Below, piece after piece: positions 49,275 to 56,561 of a stretch of 64,000 nucleotides of DNA. The position numbers were made by a program, and so were the translations under genes. Positions within the stretch are counted from its first letter, which is position 1, and each line of letters opens with the position of its first letter. Origin of the DNA: Candidatus Thiobius zoothamnicola (GTDB lineage Bacteria > Pseudomonadota > Gammaproteobacteria > Chromatiales > Chromatiaceae); NCBI GenBank assembly GCA_030826945.1, contig JAPQLC010000003.1, positions 186,001 to 250,000 on the forward strand, read 5' to 3'. The notes under the pieces are model-generated. The model ran no database searches. It had not been told where the DNA came from and saw only the letters and a program-made list of their open reading frames with translations.

Positions 49275-49329
49275 CCATAAAAAAACCGGTTGACGACCAG
49301 TAACCCACACCCACGAACCCAACACTCTC

Positions 49330-50082
49330 ATGCACGACCTGATCAGCGGTTTTCTCCTCCCCTTCCGAGGCATCAAATTACTCAACCAACCTGGCGTCAG
49401 GCGTTATGTGGCGCTGCCCTTGACGCTGAACATCCTCATATTAAGTCTCATCTTGTGGATTTCGGCACGGTATTTTGGAACGTTCATCGACGCATTCCTG
49501 CCGGAAAATAGCTGGTGGGATTTCGCCCGTCCCGTTTTATGGGCTGTATTCTCGCTGGCTTATCTGCTGACGCTGTTTTATGGGTTCACCCTATGCGCCA
49601 ATCTGGCCGCCGCTCCATTCAACGCCATGCTGTCAGCAAAAATCGAAGAACACCTGACAGGCCAACCTTCTCCAATCAGCCACACACCACTGCTGATGCT
49701 CATCCGCGACACCCTATCCAGCGAACTGAATAAACTGGGCTATTTCATCTCGCGTTCAATCCCATTATGGCTGTTATTGATCGTTGCCATTTTCATCCCA
49801 GGCCTCAACTTGCTGGTGAGTTTGTTATGGATAACCTTTGGGTTTTGGTTTCTGGCGCTGGAATATACCGACTATCCGATGGGCAACCATGAAATCAAAC
49901 CGAAAACACAACGTCAAATCAACGCCCAACGCCGGGCGAAAAGCCTGGCTTTCGGCGCTGGCGTCAGCCTGCTGTTATTCATCCCTTTTATCGGCTTTAT
50001 CGCCATGCCAGCCGCCGTGGCGGGAGCGACACGCTACTGGGTCGATGATCTGAAAAATAACCGCACTCATTCAATCCAATAG
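49330..50082 (+). CDS. cysZ: Sulfate transporter CysZ family (EI24 domain)
   Basis: A 250-residue inner-membrane protein with four long hydrophobic segments. Family markers are SGFLLPFRGIKLLNQPGVRRYVALPL at the start (in sections), ANLAAAPFNAMLSAKIE in the middle, and the C-terminal ALEYTDYPMGNH with FIPFIGFIAMPAAVAGATR. CysZ supplies sulfate for cysteine synthesis. No other cys genes are adjacent. Confidence 0.93.
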   Translation: MHDLISGFLLPFRGIKLLNQPGVRRYVALPLTLNILILSLILWISARYFGTFIDAFLPENSWWDFARPVLWAVFSLAYLLTLFYGFTLCANLAAAPFNAMLSAKIEEHLTGQPSPISHTPLLMLIRDTLSSELNKLGYFISRSIPLWLLLIVAIFIPGLNLLVSLLWITFGFWFLALEYTDYPMGNHEIKPKTQRQINAQRRAKSLAFGAGVSLLLFIPFIGFIAMPAAVAGATRYWVDDLKNNRTHSIQ

Positions 50083-50086
50083 GACT

Positions 50087-50830
50087 TCACAAGGTGCTAA
50101 GCCAAGCCAGATCAACACCATGCAATGGGGCATCGCCTTTTTGCAGACTCGGTTGCTGATTGGCGTCGCCTAAACCATCCATCACAATATTCGCCGCCCT
50201 GAAATCCTGCTGCGCCGTATACGCATTCGTCGTCACGATAATCTGTGTAACACCAGCCTCAGCCGCTGATTTCACGCCATTCTCCGAATCTTCAAAAGCA
50301 ATTGCCTCTTGTCCGGTCAGCTCCATTTTATCCAGCACCCATTGATAAATATCCGGTGCCGGTTTTTTACGTTCAACCACATCACCCGCCCCAATCACTT
50401 CAAACCAATCAATAGCGCTTTCGCCTAAAGTGCTGCCAATCAAGGTGGTAACGTTAATTAAGGTCGTGGTTGTCGCGATGGCCAATCGCACATGATCGGC
50501 ATGGGCTGCGCGTAACAAACTCTCAACACCAGGACGCAAAGCAATACCGCCTTTGGAAACCAGCGCTTTGTAATGCCTGGTTTTGGCTTGATGTAAATTT
50601 GCGATGAACTCATCAACCGGCGTCGATAGTTCAAAAACTGGATCATACTGATCCATATAGTGTTGAATCCTTTCCTTGCCGCCGGTAATAGCTAACAAAT
50701 CACCATATAAATCAACGCTCCACGCCCAATCCAGCCCGGCTTCGGCGAACGCCCGGTTAAAGGCGACTCTATGGCCATCTTTCTCGGTGTCAGCTAAAGT
50801 GCCATCAACATCAAAAATCAGTGCTTTCAT
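50087..50830 (-). CDS. cbbY: HAD phosphatase, CbbY-like
   Basis: A 247-residue HAD-superfamily hydrolase. Motif I is FDVDGTLADTE with nucleophile and acid Asp; the cap domain carries ITGGKERIQHYM; then ATTTT, KKPAPDIY and FEDSENGVKSA. This pattern is that of CbbY/CbbZ-type proteins. CbbY removes misfire products of Rubisco such as xylulose 1,5-bisphosphate, which would suggest a Calvin cycle in this organism, but no Rubisco genes are in the window. It converges with cysZ, with stops 4 bp apart. 50831-51115 shows no gene. Confidence 0.82.
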   Translation of the reverse strand: MKALIFDVDGTLADTEKDGHRVAFNRAFAEAGLDWAWSVDLYGDLLAITGGKERIQHYMDQYDPVFELSTPVDEFIANLHQAKTRHYKALVSKGGIALRPGVESLLRAAHADHVRLAIATTTTLINVTTLIGSTLGESAIDWFEVIGAGDVVERKKPAPDIYQWVLDKMELTGQEAIAFEDSENGVKSAAEAGVTQIIVTTNAYTAQQDFRAANIVMDGLGDANQQPSLQKGDAPLHGVDLAWLSTL

Positions 50831-51115
50831 GCTCTTTCCCTGGATGATCCTTTTATAAGGATGAGGTAAATAACTGGAAACCCAATTGAGTCAAATTTAG
50901 GTCATCGATGGGTTATGCCAACCACCGATGACTGAAGGGGAGAATTTCATCTCTTCCCTTTGGCAATCCCATCAATTCTGCACCCGCCGCAAAGGGGTAA
51001 ATTCAGCCCACCATGATAGAGCCACAACATATTCTCTGAAACCCCAAATACAAATTCATTCGGACGTGAAACAACACTGCCCCTCACCGCTTGGTGCAAA
51101 AATAAAAATTGTGTT

Positions 51116-52363
51116 TCATTTTTCACGCATAACAGCGCGAAAATCATTCACATTCGTTCGAGTTGGCCCGGAAACCACCAAATCATTCAGATATCTAAAG
51201 TAAACGGCGGCATTATGCGTATTCAGATAGTCATCCGCCTGCAAGCCCAGTTGGCGCGCACGGCTCAGCGTAGTGGGATCAATATAAGCTCCGGCATTAT
51301 CTGCCGACCCATCAATGCCATCCGTATCACATGCAATCGCATGGATACCCTCCCGTCCATCAAGATACTTCACCAAGGCCAACGCATATTCAGTATTAGG
51401 CCCACCTTGACCCTTACTTGGATGAGTAACCGTCAATTCGCCACCAGATAACAGTATGACGCCCGGCTCGGTTTTCATAGCAAGTTCAGCATGTCGGCGC
51501 GCCACTTCGCGCGCCTCTCCTTCCAGATCATCGCCCAGAATCTCGACGCGATAACCCGCGTTTCTTGCAACCTCGGCGGCTTGCTCCAACATCATGCCGG
51601 GTGAGGCGATGATCCGGGTAGCACAGCGGGCGAATAATACATGATCCGGCTTGGGAGATTCCGCAGCAGATGAAGTCAAATACTGGACAACCGAATTGGG
51701 TACCGGCATCCGATACTGTCGAATAATCGCCAACGCTTGCTGTCGCGTGGTCGAATCAGGCGTCGTCGGCCCCGACGCGATGGTCGCCGGATCATCGCCC
51801 GGCACATCGGAGATCAATAATGTGACGACCTGAGCTGGAGCGGCAGCCAAAGCAAGCCGCCCGCCTTTCACCAAAGATAAATGCTTACGCACGCAATTCA
51901 TCGCATGGATTGGCGCACCCGAGTCCAATAAAGCTTGGTTAACCGCAATCTTATCCGCCAAACTGAGCGGTTCCGGCGGACAGGTCAATAGTGCAGATCC
52001 CCCCCCGGAAATCAAGGCAACCACCAAGTCATCCTCAGTCAAACCGGATACGGCTTGCAGAATCCGGCGCGTGGCAAGCACGCCAGACTCATCCGGCGTC
52101 GGATGGGCCGCTTCCAGTACTTCAATTCGCTCACAATCCGTCGCATACCCATAACGAGTCACCACGACGCCCGACAAAGGACCTGGCCAGGCGGCTTCAA
52201 AAGCACGCGCCATTGCGGCGCTGGCCTTGCCAGCCCCCACCACCACAGTTCGGCCTTTCGGTGGTTCAGGCAAATGCTGCGGCAGACAAACGGCTGATTG
52301 AGCAGAAGCGACGGCGGCATCAAACAGTTGGCGCAGTAAAATTTTTGGTGTTTTCAAACACAT
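51116..52363 (-). CDS. Glycerate kinase, type 2 (DUF4147/MOFRL)
   Basis: A 415-residue enzyme phosphorylating glycerate. The N-terminal domain has VVGAGKASAAMARAFEAAW, LEAAHPTPDESGV and the phosphate loop LISGGGSALLTCP. The C-terminal MOFRL domain has ILLSGGELTV, GPNTEYALAL and ACDTDGIDGSADNAGA. With the nearby CbbY-like phosphatase it fits recycling of glycolate or glyoxylate carbon. The 413-bp gap 52364-52776 upstream shows no gene I can support. Confidence 0.93.
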   Translation of the reverse strand: MCLKTPKILLRQLFDAAVASAQSAVCLPQHLPEPPKGRTVVVGAGKASAAMARAFEAAWPGPLSGVVVTRYGYATDCERIEVLEAAHPTPDESGVLATRRILQAVSGLTEDDLVVALISGGGSALLTCPPEPLSLADKIAVNQALLDSGAPIHAMNCVRKHLSLVKGGRLALAAAPAQVVTLLISDVPGDDPATIASGPTTPDSTTRQQALAIIRQYRMPVPNSVVQYLTSSAAESPKPDHVLFARCATRIIASPGMMLEQAAEVARNAGYRVEILGDDLEGEAREVARRHAELAMKTEPGVILLSGGELTVTHPSKGQGGPNTEYALALVKYLDGREGIHAIACDTDGIDGSADNAGAYIDPTTLSRARQLGLQADDYLNTHNAAVYFRYLNDLVVSGPTRTNVNDFRAVMREK

Positions 52364-52776
52364 CCGTCAATCCCCCTTTATGCAAATCAAAACAGCAGAG
52401 TCTTCGCACCAACAAATGTGGCCGAAGGGCGGCTGCGAAAAATAAACATCGCAATTAAAACATCGCTTCAAACACCGAAATAAGAGCAATTTATAGCTAA
52501 CATAAGCAAATCTGTTTGGCATACACCCATGGCAACATTATGTTGAGCACTCAATCATCTGGCTAGGCGGCTATCGCTTGACAAAGTACCAGGCAAGGAA
52601 CAAGAAAACCAAGCATTGCAAAATATCCGGTTTTTCCTTGTGAAACCTGCTGATCTACCATCCCTGCTCCATCAAGATGACCAATCTGATTCATAAATTC
52701 TGAAATCAGATACCCTCTGGCCGACATAAACCCTTCACCCTAAATCTGTGTATATCCACTTCTATAAAAGGAAAAT

Positions 52777-53367
52777 ATGATGCGACGATCCATCATCCAT
52801 TTCAGCTTACTATCCCTACTGCTTGTGCTCACCAGCGCCTGTGAAAAAACCCCTGTTCCAAGCGAGGATCCGGATCAAACCGTGCTGATGCCTTACCGCG
52901 AGGCCGTTCAATCATTGGGCGCTGGACTCAAAGGTGAACTGCAAAAAGCAATGAAAGCCGGTGGCCCATTGGCGGCGATAGAAGTCTGTCAACAAAAAGC
53001 GCTGCCAATCACCCAGGATGTATCCAATGCGCAAGCAGACGGTTGGATTGTGCGCCGCACCAGCGCTAAGTTGCGTAACCCAGCCAATACACCACTCACC
53101 GAACAAGAAGCCGCGCACATTAACAGTGCCGACTTCACCGCGGACAGTGAAATTCTTGAAGTCGTGCAAAAAGATGGCAAGCCTCACCACCTGTATATGA
53201 AAGCGATCAATGTCAACAACCCGGTTTGCCTAAATTGCCATGGCGCTGATATCAAACCGGAGCTTGCCGCGAAAATTAATCAGCTTTACCCAATGGATAA
53301 AGCCACAGGCTATCAATTAGGTGATGTACGCGGCGCTTTCGTGGTCTATGCGCCGATTGAAGAATAA
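52777..53367 (+). CDS. Haem-binding DUF3365 lipoprotein
   Basis: A 196-residue protein starting MMRRS with AAAGGA upstream. The signal ends in lipobox LTSAC, so the mature protein is a lipid-anchored periplasmic protein. The DUF3365 (Tll0287-like) domain shows AIEVCQQKA, a single haem site CLNCH near residue 150, and LGDVRGAFVVYAPIE. Such proteins are c-type haem sensors or carriers of uncertain role. Confidence 0.88.
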   Translation: MMRRSIIHFSLLSLLLVLTSACEKTPVPSEDPDQTVLMPYREAVQSLGAGLKGELQKAMKAGGPLAAIEVCQQKALPITQDVSNAQADGWIVRRTSAKLRNPANTPLTEQEAAHINSADFTADSEILEVVQKDGKPHHLYMKAINVNNPVCLNCHGADIKPELAAKINQLYPMDKATGYQLGDVRGAFVVYAPIEE

Positions 53368-53388
53368 GATAAAAACCACTCAGAATCG

Positions 53389-53426
53389 TGTCGTCAGGAA
53401 AGCGGTTGCCACCACCTGACGACACA
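53389..53426. terminator. Strong hairpin after the haem lipoprotein
   Basis: GTGTCGTCAGG and CCTGACGACAC form a perfect 11-bp stem around a 16-nt loop, 22 bp after the stop codon. No T tract follows, so it may protect the transcript 3' end or mark the edge of the accessory island. Confidence 0.5.
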
Positions 53427-53494
53427 GCTGCGAATCCTCATTGAAATGGCGACTCAAATGCTTGTGCCCGACTGGGAAAACGACGTAGTTGGTT

Positions 53495-53710
53495 TTACAA
53501 ATTGAATCCGCCAGACATTTTACCTTCTATGGCACTTGGTGCCAAAATTACCAGGCAACCATTACGAACGATAACGTTCACCTGGGTACCCACTTTAAAC
53601 CCAGCCTCCTCAAGCCACCGCCCCTTGAGTGGTAAGGAAGCTACTGGTTTATTTGAAAAGTGCCGTACAACCTTCAATTCGCGGGACTCTTTGCTCATTA
53701 CCTCAGCCAT
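53495..53710 (-). CDS. symE: SymE-family toxin-like protein
   Basis: A 71-residue protein (or 67 from the internal ATG at 53698) with the SymE core PLKGRWLEEAGFKVGTQVNV and VRNGCLVILAP, an AbrB/SpoVT-type fold. SymE of E. coli is an SOS-linked toxin that condenses the nucleoid or cleaves RNA. The protein is short and lacks the E. coli C-terminal extension, as many SymE homologues do. It is divergent from a small XRE regulator. Confidence 0.75.
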   Translation of the reverse strand: MAEVMSKESRELKVVRHFSNKPVASLPLKGRWLEEAGFKVGTQVNVIVRNGCLVILAPSAIEGKMSGGFNL

Positions 53711-53730
53711 TGCTCTGGATACGGAGCAAT
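53709..53730. promoter_or_regulatory. Palindromic operator candidate between symE and xre
   Basis: ATTGCTC (53709-53715) and GAGCAAT (53724-53730) are perfect inverted arms with an 8-bp spacer. The left arm covers the symE start codon, so a bound repressor would block symE expression. Partial copies (GGAGCAA) recur at 53769-53775 near the xre start. Confidence 0.45.
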
Positions 53731-53738
53731 TTTGGCAT

Positions 53739-53768
53739 TTGACCTTGGGAAAATCAAGCTCCGATAAC
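53739..53768 (+). promoter_or_regulatory. Putative promoter of the small XRE gene
   Basis: TTGACC (53739-53744), an 18-bp spacer and GATAAC (53763-53768) lie just before the xre start. The start of transcription would leave a short leader with GGAG 8 nt before the ATG. Confidence 0.4.
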
Positions 53769-53780
53769 GGAGCAAAAGTG

Positions 53781-53990
53781 ATGAACCTGATTGGCCCAAG
53801 AGTACGACAACTAAGAGAAAAGCAACAGCTTACTCAAGAAGAACTTGCGACGAAGTGCAACTTGTTTGAGTGGGATATTAGCCGGGGAACTTTGGTAAAA
53901 ATTGAGTCTCAAGTACGGAGGGTGACAGATGAAGAAACCGCTTTACTTGCTAAAGCCCTCAAGGTTGAAATTAATGCGCTTTACAAATAG
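53781..53990 (+). CDS. Small XRE-type HTH regulator
   Basis: The start is ATG 53781 with GGAG 8 nt upstream, giving 69 residues (MNLIGPRVRQLREKQQLTQE). A complete Cro/C1 helix-turn-helix follows (LTQEELATKCNLFEWDISRGTL then IESQVRRVTDEETALLAKAL). The frame is open far upstream, antisense to symE, but that extension is not credible. It probably controls itself and symE from the shared spacer. Confidence 0.75.
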   Translation: MNLIGPRVRQLREKQQLTQEELATKCNLFEWDISRGTLVKIESQVRRVTDEETALLAKALKVEINALYK

Positions 53991-53998
53991 CTAAAAAC

Positions 53999-54066
53999 AC
54001 CTAACGCTTGGCTCACCGGGAAAATGGGAGCGCAGCGAGTATTTTTTCCGGTGGAGCCACTTGTTA
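53999..54066 (-). other. attC-like integron recombination site A (minus orientation)
   Basis: Read on the minus strand: TAACAAGTGGCTCCACCGG at the 5' end, a central GC-rich dyad (CGCTGCGCTCCC) and GGTGAGCCAAGCGTTAGGT at the 3' end. The 3' end fits GTTRRRY and the arms pair imperfectly, as attC sites do. It begins 9 bp after the xre stop. It is about 90% identical to site B at 55995-56062 in reverse orientation. Confidence 0.75.
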
Positions 54067-54120
54067 GTTTTTGTATTCGGATGTATTCTACATGCTAAAT
54101 AGTAAAACAGGATGCTAGCC

Positions 54121-54369
54121 ATGTCAAAGACCGTAACATTAAGACTGGATGATGATACCTATTCAAAGTTCAGGGCTTTTGCAGCAAGTGATAATCGCAG
54201 CCTTTCAAATTTTATTGAAACATCCGCTTTACGGTATATTTCAGAAAGTGAATATGTTGATGAGTTTGAAATGGCAGAAATTGAAAGCAACAAAGAATTA
54301 CAAGCTAGCCTCAAACGTGCTTTTAAAGATGCTAAAAATAAAAAAGGGACATTACTGAGTAATGTATAA
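54121..54369 (+). CDS. Ribbon-helix-helix antitoxin of a RelE-type pair
   Basis: From ATG 54121 (AGGA 9 nt upstream) 82 residues: MSKTVTLRLDDDTYSKFRAF is the ribbon and first helix of an RHH DNA-binding domain, SLSNFIETSAL the second helix, and the charged tail (EMAEIESNKELQASLKRAFK) should bind the toxin. Its end overlaps the toxin start by 8 bp. A candidate in-frame ATG 9 bp upstream is less likely. Confidence 0.82.
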   Translation: MSKTVTLRLDDDTYSKFRAFAASDNRSLSNFIETSALRYISESEYVDEFEMAEIESNKELQASLKRAFKDAKNKKGTLLSNV

Positions 54370-54640
54370 ATTATTTGAGACCGATGAGTTTTTAAAGAGC
54401 ATAGAAAAACTACAAAAACGCGATAAAGCTTTAGTCCAAACTAAATTGAGGGAATACGTGTACCCCCAAATAAAATCTGAACCTCATTTTGGGATTAATA
54501 TTAAAAAATTAAGAGGGTGCTCCCCAAGCACATGGCGATATCGGATAGGTAGCTATAGGATATTTTATACCATTGACGAAAATGACCAGTTAATACTTTT
54601 GCTGGTAGTTGAAAGCAGAGACAAGGCCTACAAAAACTAA
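54362..54640 (+). CDS. RelE/ParE family toxin
   Basis: A 92-residue protein with the RelE fold pattern: YKLFETDEFLKSIEKLQKRD, KKLRGCSPSTWRYRIGSYRI with the conserved G..R..IG.YRI.Y, and LLLVVESRDKAY. Family members cleave mRNA on the ribosome or poison gyrase. It is translationally coupled to the RHH antitoxin. Confidence 0.85.
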   Translation: MYKLFETDEFLKSIEKLQKRDKALVQTKLREYVYPQIKSEPHFGINIKKLRGCSPSTWRYRIGSYRIFYTIDENDQLILLLVVESRDKAYKN

Positions 54641-54645
54641 CAGCC

Positions 54646-54674
54646 TGTTTTGAGGGACTTCATCCCGCAAAACA
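54646..54674. terminator. Hairpin after the RelE-type toxin
   Basis: TGTTTTG.GGGA (54646-54657), a 5-nt loop and TCCC.CAAAACA (54663-54674) pair over 11 bp with one bulged pair, right after the toxin stop. It may act as a terminator. CTAACA next to it recalls an attC 5' end but no matching 3' end was found. Confidence 0.5.
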
Positions 54675-54799
54675 AGATTACAAGGTTTCCTGCTAATTCT
54701 GCGGGATTTTTTTCAAATTTTTCATTTAACTATTTGTTTTTCATAAAAAATCTCTCTTTTTCTGCAAGTTGATGCCCAATTAACCATGCGCGAGTCCTT

Positions 54800-55226
54800 T
54801 CTAACTGTTCTCTTTTTGTTCCACATTAGTCTCTTCTTAATAGGCAATACCACGTCATCTAGTGCCCAATCCGATACCGGACAACCCGTTCCCTTGGGGA
54901 AGTAACACCGCAATAAGCTATTGATCTGTTCATTCGTGCCACGTTGCCAAGATGAATAAGGGTCAACAGTCGGTTCTTACGACCCGTATGCGTCGCCAAA
55001 CTCTCGCGCCCAGGCAAAGGCGAAACGTAGATGACGATGACGCCGGTGTGGATGGCGTGTGTGGCGTCTACGCCAAAGGTGTTTAGCCAAGTACCATCGT
55101 CTTTGGCGTTGTTGTAAATCCATTGATAAAGCGCTTCAGGACGCAGGTGCATGCGCGGGTCATCAGGGCAATGCTCAAGCAGCTTGGCGCTGATAATACC
55201 GGATGACCAATTCTGCTTGAGCCAAA
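54800..55226 (-). pseudogene. IS30-family transposase remnant, frameshifted
   Basis: Minus strand. LKQNWSSGIISAKLLEHCPDD and LRPEALYQWIYN match the middle of IS30 transposases. After a scrambled or deleted catalytic part, a second frame gives SSWQRGTNEQINSLLRCYFP KGTG and DWALDDVVLPIKKRL, the C-terminal end. Start, most of the DDE core and both inverted repeats are missing. It is joined directly to a dead relE at about 55227. Confidence 0.75.
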
Positions 55227-55440
55227 GCGCAATGACATAAATGATGATTTCATCATCGTTTACCTCATAAACCAAACGCTATCCAGCAGAACACAATTTG
55301 ATTTTGTAGACATTTTTGAAACCTTTTAGCTGGTTGGCTGGCTGGATTATGCGGCGTTGCCGCTTTTTCTTTTAGTTTTCGCTTAAATTGTTGCTGGATC
55401 GGCGGCGCTATCTTTTTCCATTCCTGCAAGGCGTGAGATA
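55227..55440 (-). pseudogene. Degenerate relE toxin gene
   Basis: Minus strand. HALQEWKKIAPPIQQQFKRK, then after a frameshift FKNVYKIKLCSAG, an in-frame TAG, and RLVYEVNDDEIIIYVIA. Together these span nearly a whole RelE toxin, ending where the usual VGKR would be and where the IS30 scar begins. The matching antitoxin is not visible. At least one frameshift and one stop make it non-functional. Confidence 0.75.
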
Positions 55441-55459
55441 CAAGTGCCTAAAAGTCCAG

Positions 55460-55488
55460 ATATGGCGAAATGACCATATTTTTACTAT
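55460..55488 (+). promoter_or_regulatory. Operator/promoter candidate of brnTA
   Basis: ATATGG (55460-55465) and CCATAT (55474-55479) form a dyad with an 8-bp spacer, just before a -10-like TACTAT ending 10 bp upstream of brnT. BrnA-type antitoxins repress their own promoter through such dyads. Confidence 0.45.
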
Positions 55489-55497
55489 CCTTAGCCC

Positions 55498-55791
55498 ATG
55501 AGTGAATCGAATTTTGAATGGGATAAAGGCAAAAACCTCGAAAACCAGAGGAAACACGGTGTCTCTTTCTATGAGGCTCAGCATGCGTTTCTTGATCCAA
55601 GCCGCCTCATAGCTGAGGATGTCATCCATAGCCAGAAAGAAAAAAGGTTTTTCTGCATTGGCCGAGATGAGACTGGTGAGGGAATACTCACTGTCCGGTT
55701 CACCTACCGAGAAAATCGAATCCGCATTATTGGTGCGGGCTACTGGCGAAAGGGTAAAAAGGTCTATGAGCAAGCAAATTCACTACACTGA
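55498..55791 (+). CDS. brnT: BrnT family toxin
   Basis: A 97-residue protein. NFEWDKGKNLENQRKHGVSF is the BrnT opening, then HSQKEKRFFCIGRDETGEGI and the highly conserved end TVRFTYRENRIRIIGAGYWR. BrnT is a RelE-fold ribonuclease neutralised by BrnA. The brnA start lies 26 bp inside its 3' end. Confidence 0.9.
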   Translation: MSESNFEWDKGKNLENQRKHGVSFYEAQHAFLDPSRLIAEDVIHSQKEKRFFCIGRDETGEGILTVRFTYRENRIRIIGAGYWRKGKKVYEQANSLH

Positions 55792-56005
55792 TGAATCACT
55801 AGAAATGCGACTGGTGTCGGATTTTCTTCCATCGCCGAAAGAATTGGCACTGAAAAACCAGCAAACAAAGGTTACTATTTCTTTAAGTTCGGAAAGTATT
55901 GCATACTTCAAACAAACGGCGAAAAAGCATCATATGCAATACCAGAAAATGATCCGCCAGTTGCTAGATGAATATGTTGCCCAACAAAAAAGCGCTAACA
56001 AATAG
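55766..56005 (+). CDS. brnA: BrnA-type ribbon-helix-helix antitoxin
   Basis: A 79-residue protein from ATG 55766, overlapping brnT. The N-terminal part binds the toxin. KVTISLSSESIAYFKQTAKK and MQYQKMIRQLLDEYVAQQ form a CopG/RHH-like DNA-binding end. Its stop codon lies inside attC site B, as is usual for integron cassettes. Confidence 0.85.
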   Translation: MSKQIHYTDESLEMRLVSDFLPSPKELALKNQQTKVTISLSSESIAYFKQTAKKHHMQYQKMIRQLLDEYVAQQKSANK

Positions 56006-56062
56006 CTCACCGGAAAAAATACTCGCTGCGCTCGCATTTTCCCAGTGGGCCAGGCGTTAGAT
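55995..56062 (+). other. attC-like integron recombination site B (plus orientation)
   Basis: Starts TAACAAATAGCTCACCGG, central dyad CGCTGCGCTCGC, ends GTGGGCCAGGCGTTAGAT with a perfect GTTRRRY. The order TAACAA...GCGTTAG is the standard attC orientation, closing a cassette that carries brnTA. It is nearly identical to site A, but inverted. Confidence 0.78.
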
Positions 56063-56091
56063 ACAAGGCAGGAATTGAACTCTATACCCCC

Positions 56092-56346
56092 TCAAGGCTC
56101 GCCTGGTATAGCCTCTTCTTTTTCAGCCATTCGTTCTTTTACTATCCGGGCCAACTCAATATCTTCAAGCTGGCCCATTAACCATTCATAGGTCTCTGCC
56201 AGAACCAGATAAGCTGCTGGAACATTGTGATTCAGAATAGCAATGGGAGCGCCTTCCGCTTCATTCAGCCTGGCCGTCGGGTTTTTCTTTAATTCCGAGA
56301 GACTCGCGGAACACATGGATAACACTTTTTGCCTGTAAAACGCCAA
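56092..56346 (-). CDS. Orphan Phd/YefM (StbD-like) antitoxin
   Basis: Up to 84 residues; the ATG at 56316 or GTG at 56325 are alternative starts. SASLSELKKNPTARLNEAEG, APIAILNHNVPAAYLVLAET and YEWLMGQLEDIELARIV match StbD/YefM-type antitoxins. A RelE-like toxin gene would be expected just downstream, where only attC site B and brnA (opposite strand) are found. It is probably a cassette leftover. Confidence 0.7.
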   Translation of the reverse strand: MAFYRQKVLSMCSASLSELKKNPTARLNEAEGAPIAILNHNVPAAYLVLAETYEWLMGQLEDIELARIVKERMAEKEEAIPGEP

Positions 56347-56412
56347 TTCGACTTTATTTAGGTCGCGGGTCTTTTTTAGTGCCTATTTCCGATCCTATCA
56401 ATTGGTTTTCGT

Positions 56413-56550
56413 TTATCCCACCCATTGCCGCGCATTGCGAAACAAGCGCATCCAGGAGCCGTCTTCGTTCCATGCATCGGGATGCCAGGAAATTTTAGCC
56501 TTATTTTTAAGGCGGAGCCTAAGATTTATACAAACAACAAGTTTGAGTCA
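56413..56550 (-). pseudogene. C-terminal fragment of an unrecognised gene
   Basis: Minus strand, read to the TAA at 56413-56415: [20 protein letters not shown] then FRNARQWVG. The composition is very protein-like but the frame is stopped upstream by TGA and has no start, directly after cusA. I do not recognise the family. Confidence 0.4.
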
Positions 56551-56561
56551 TTACCACCACG

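Noticed and set aside
53502-53780. Extension of the XRE gene upstream to 53502
   Set aside because: The extra 93 codons are exactly antisense to symE and have no domain; ATG 53781 has a good ribosome-binding site.
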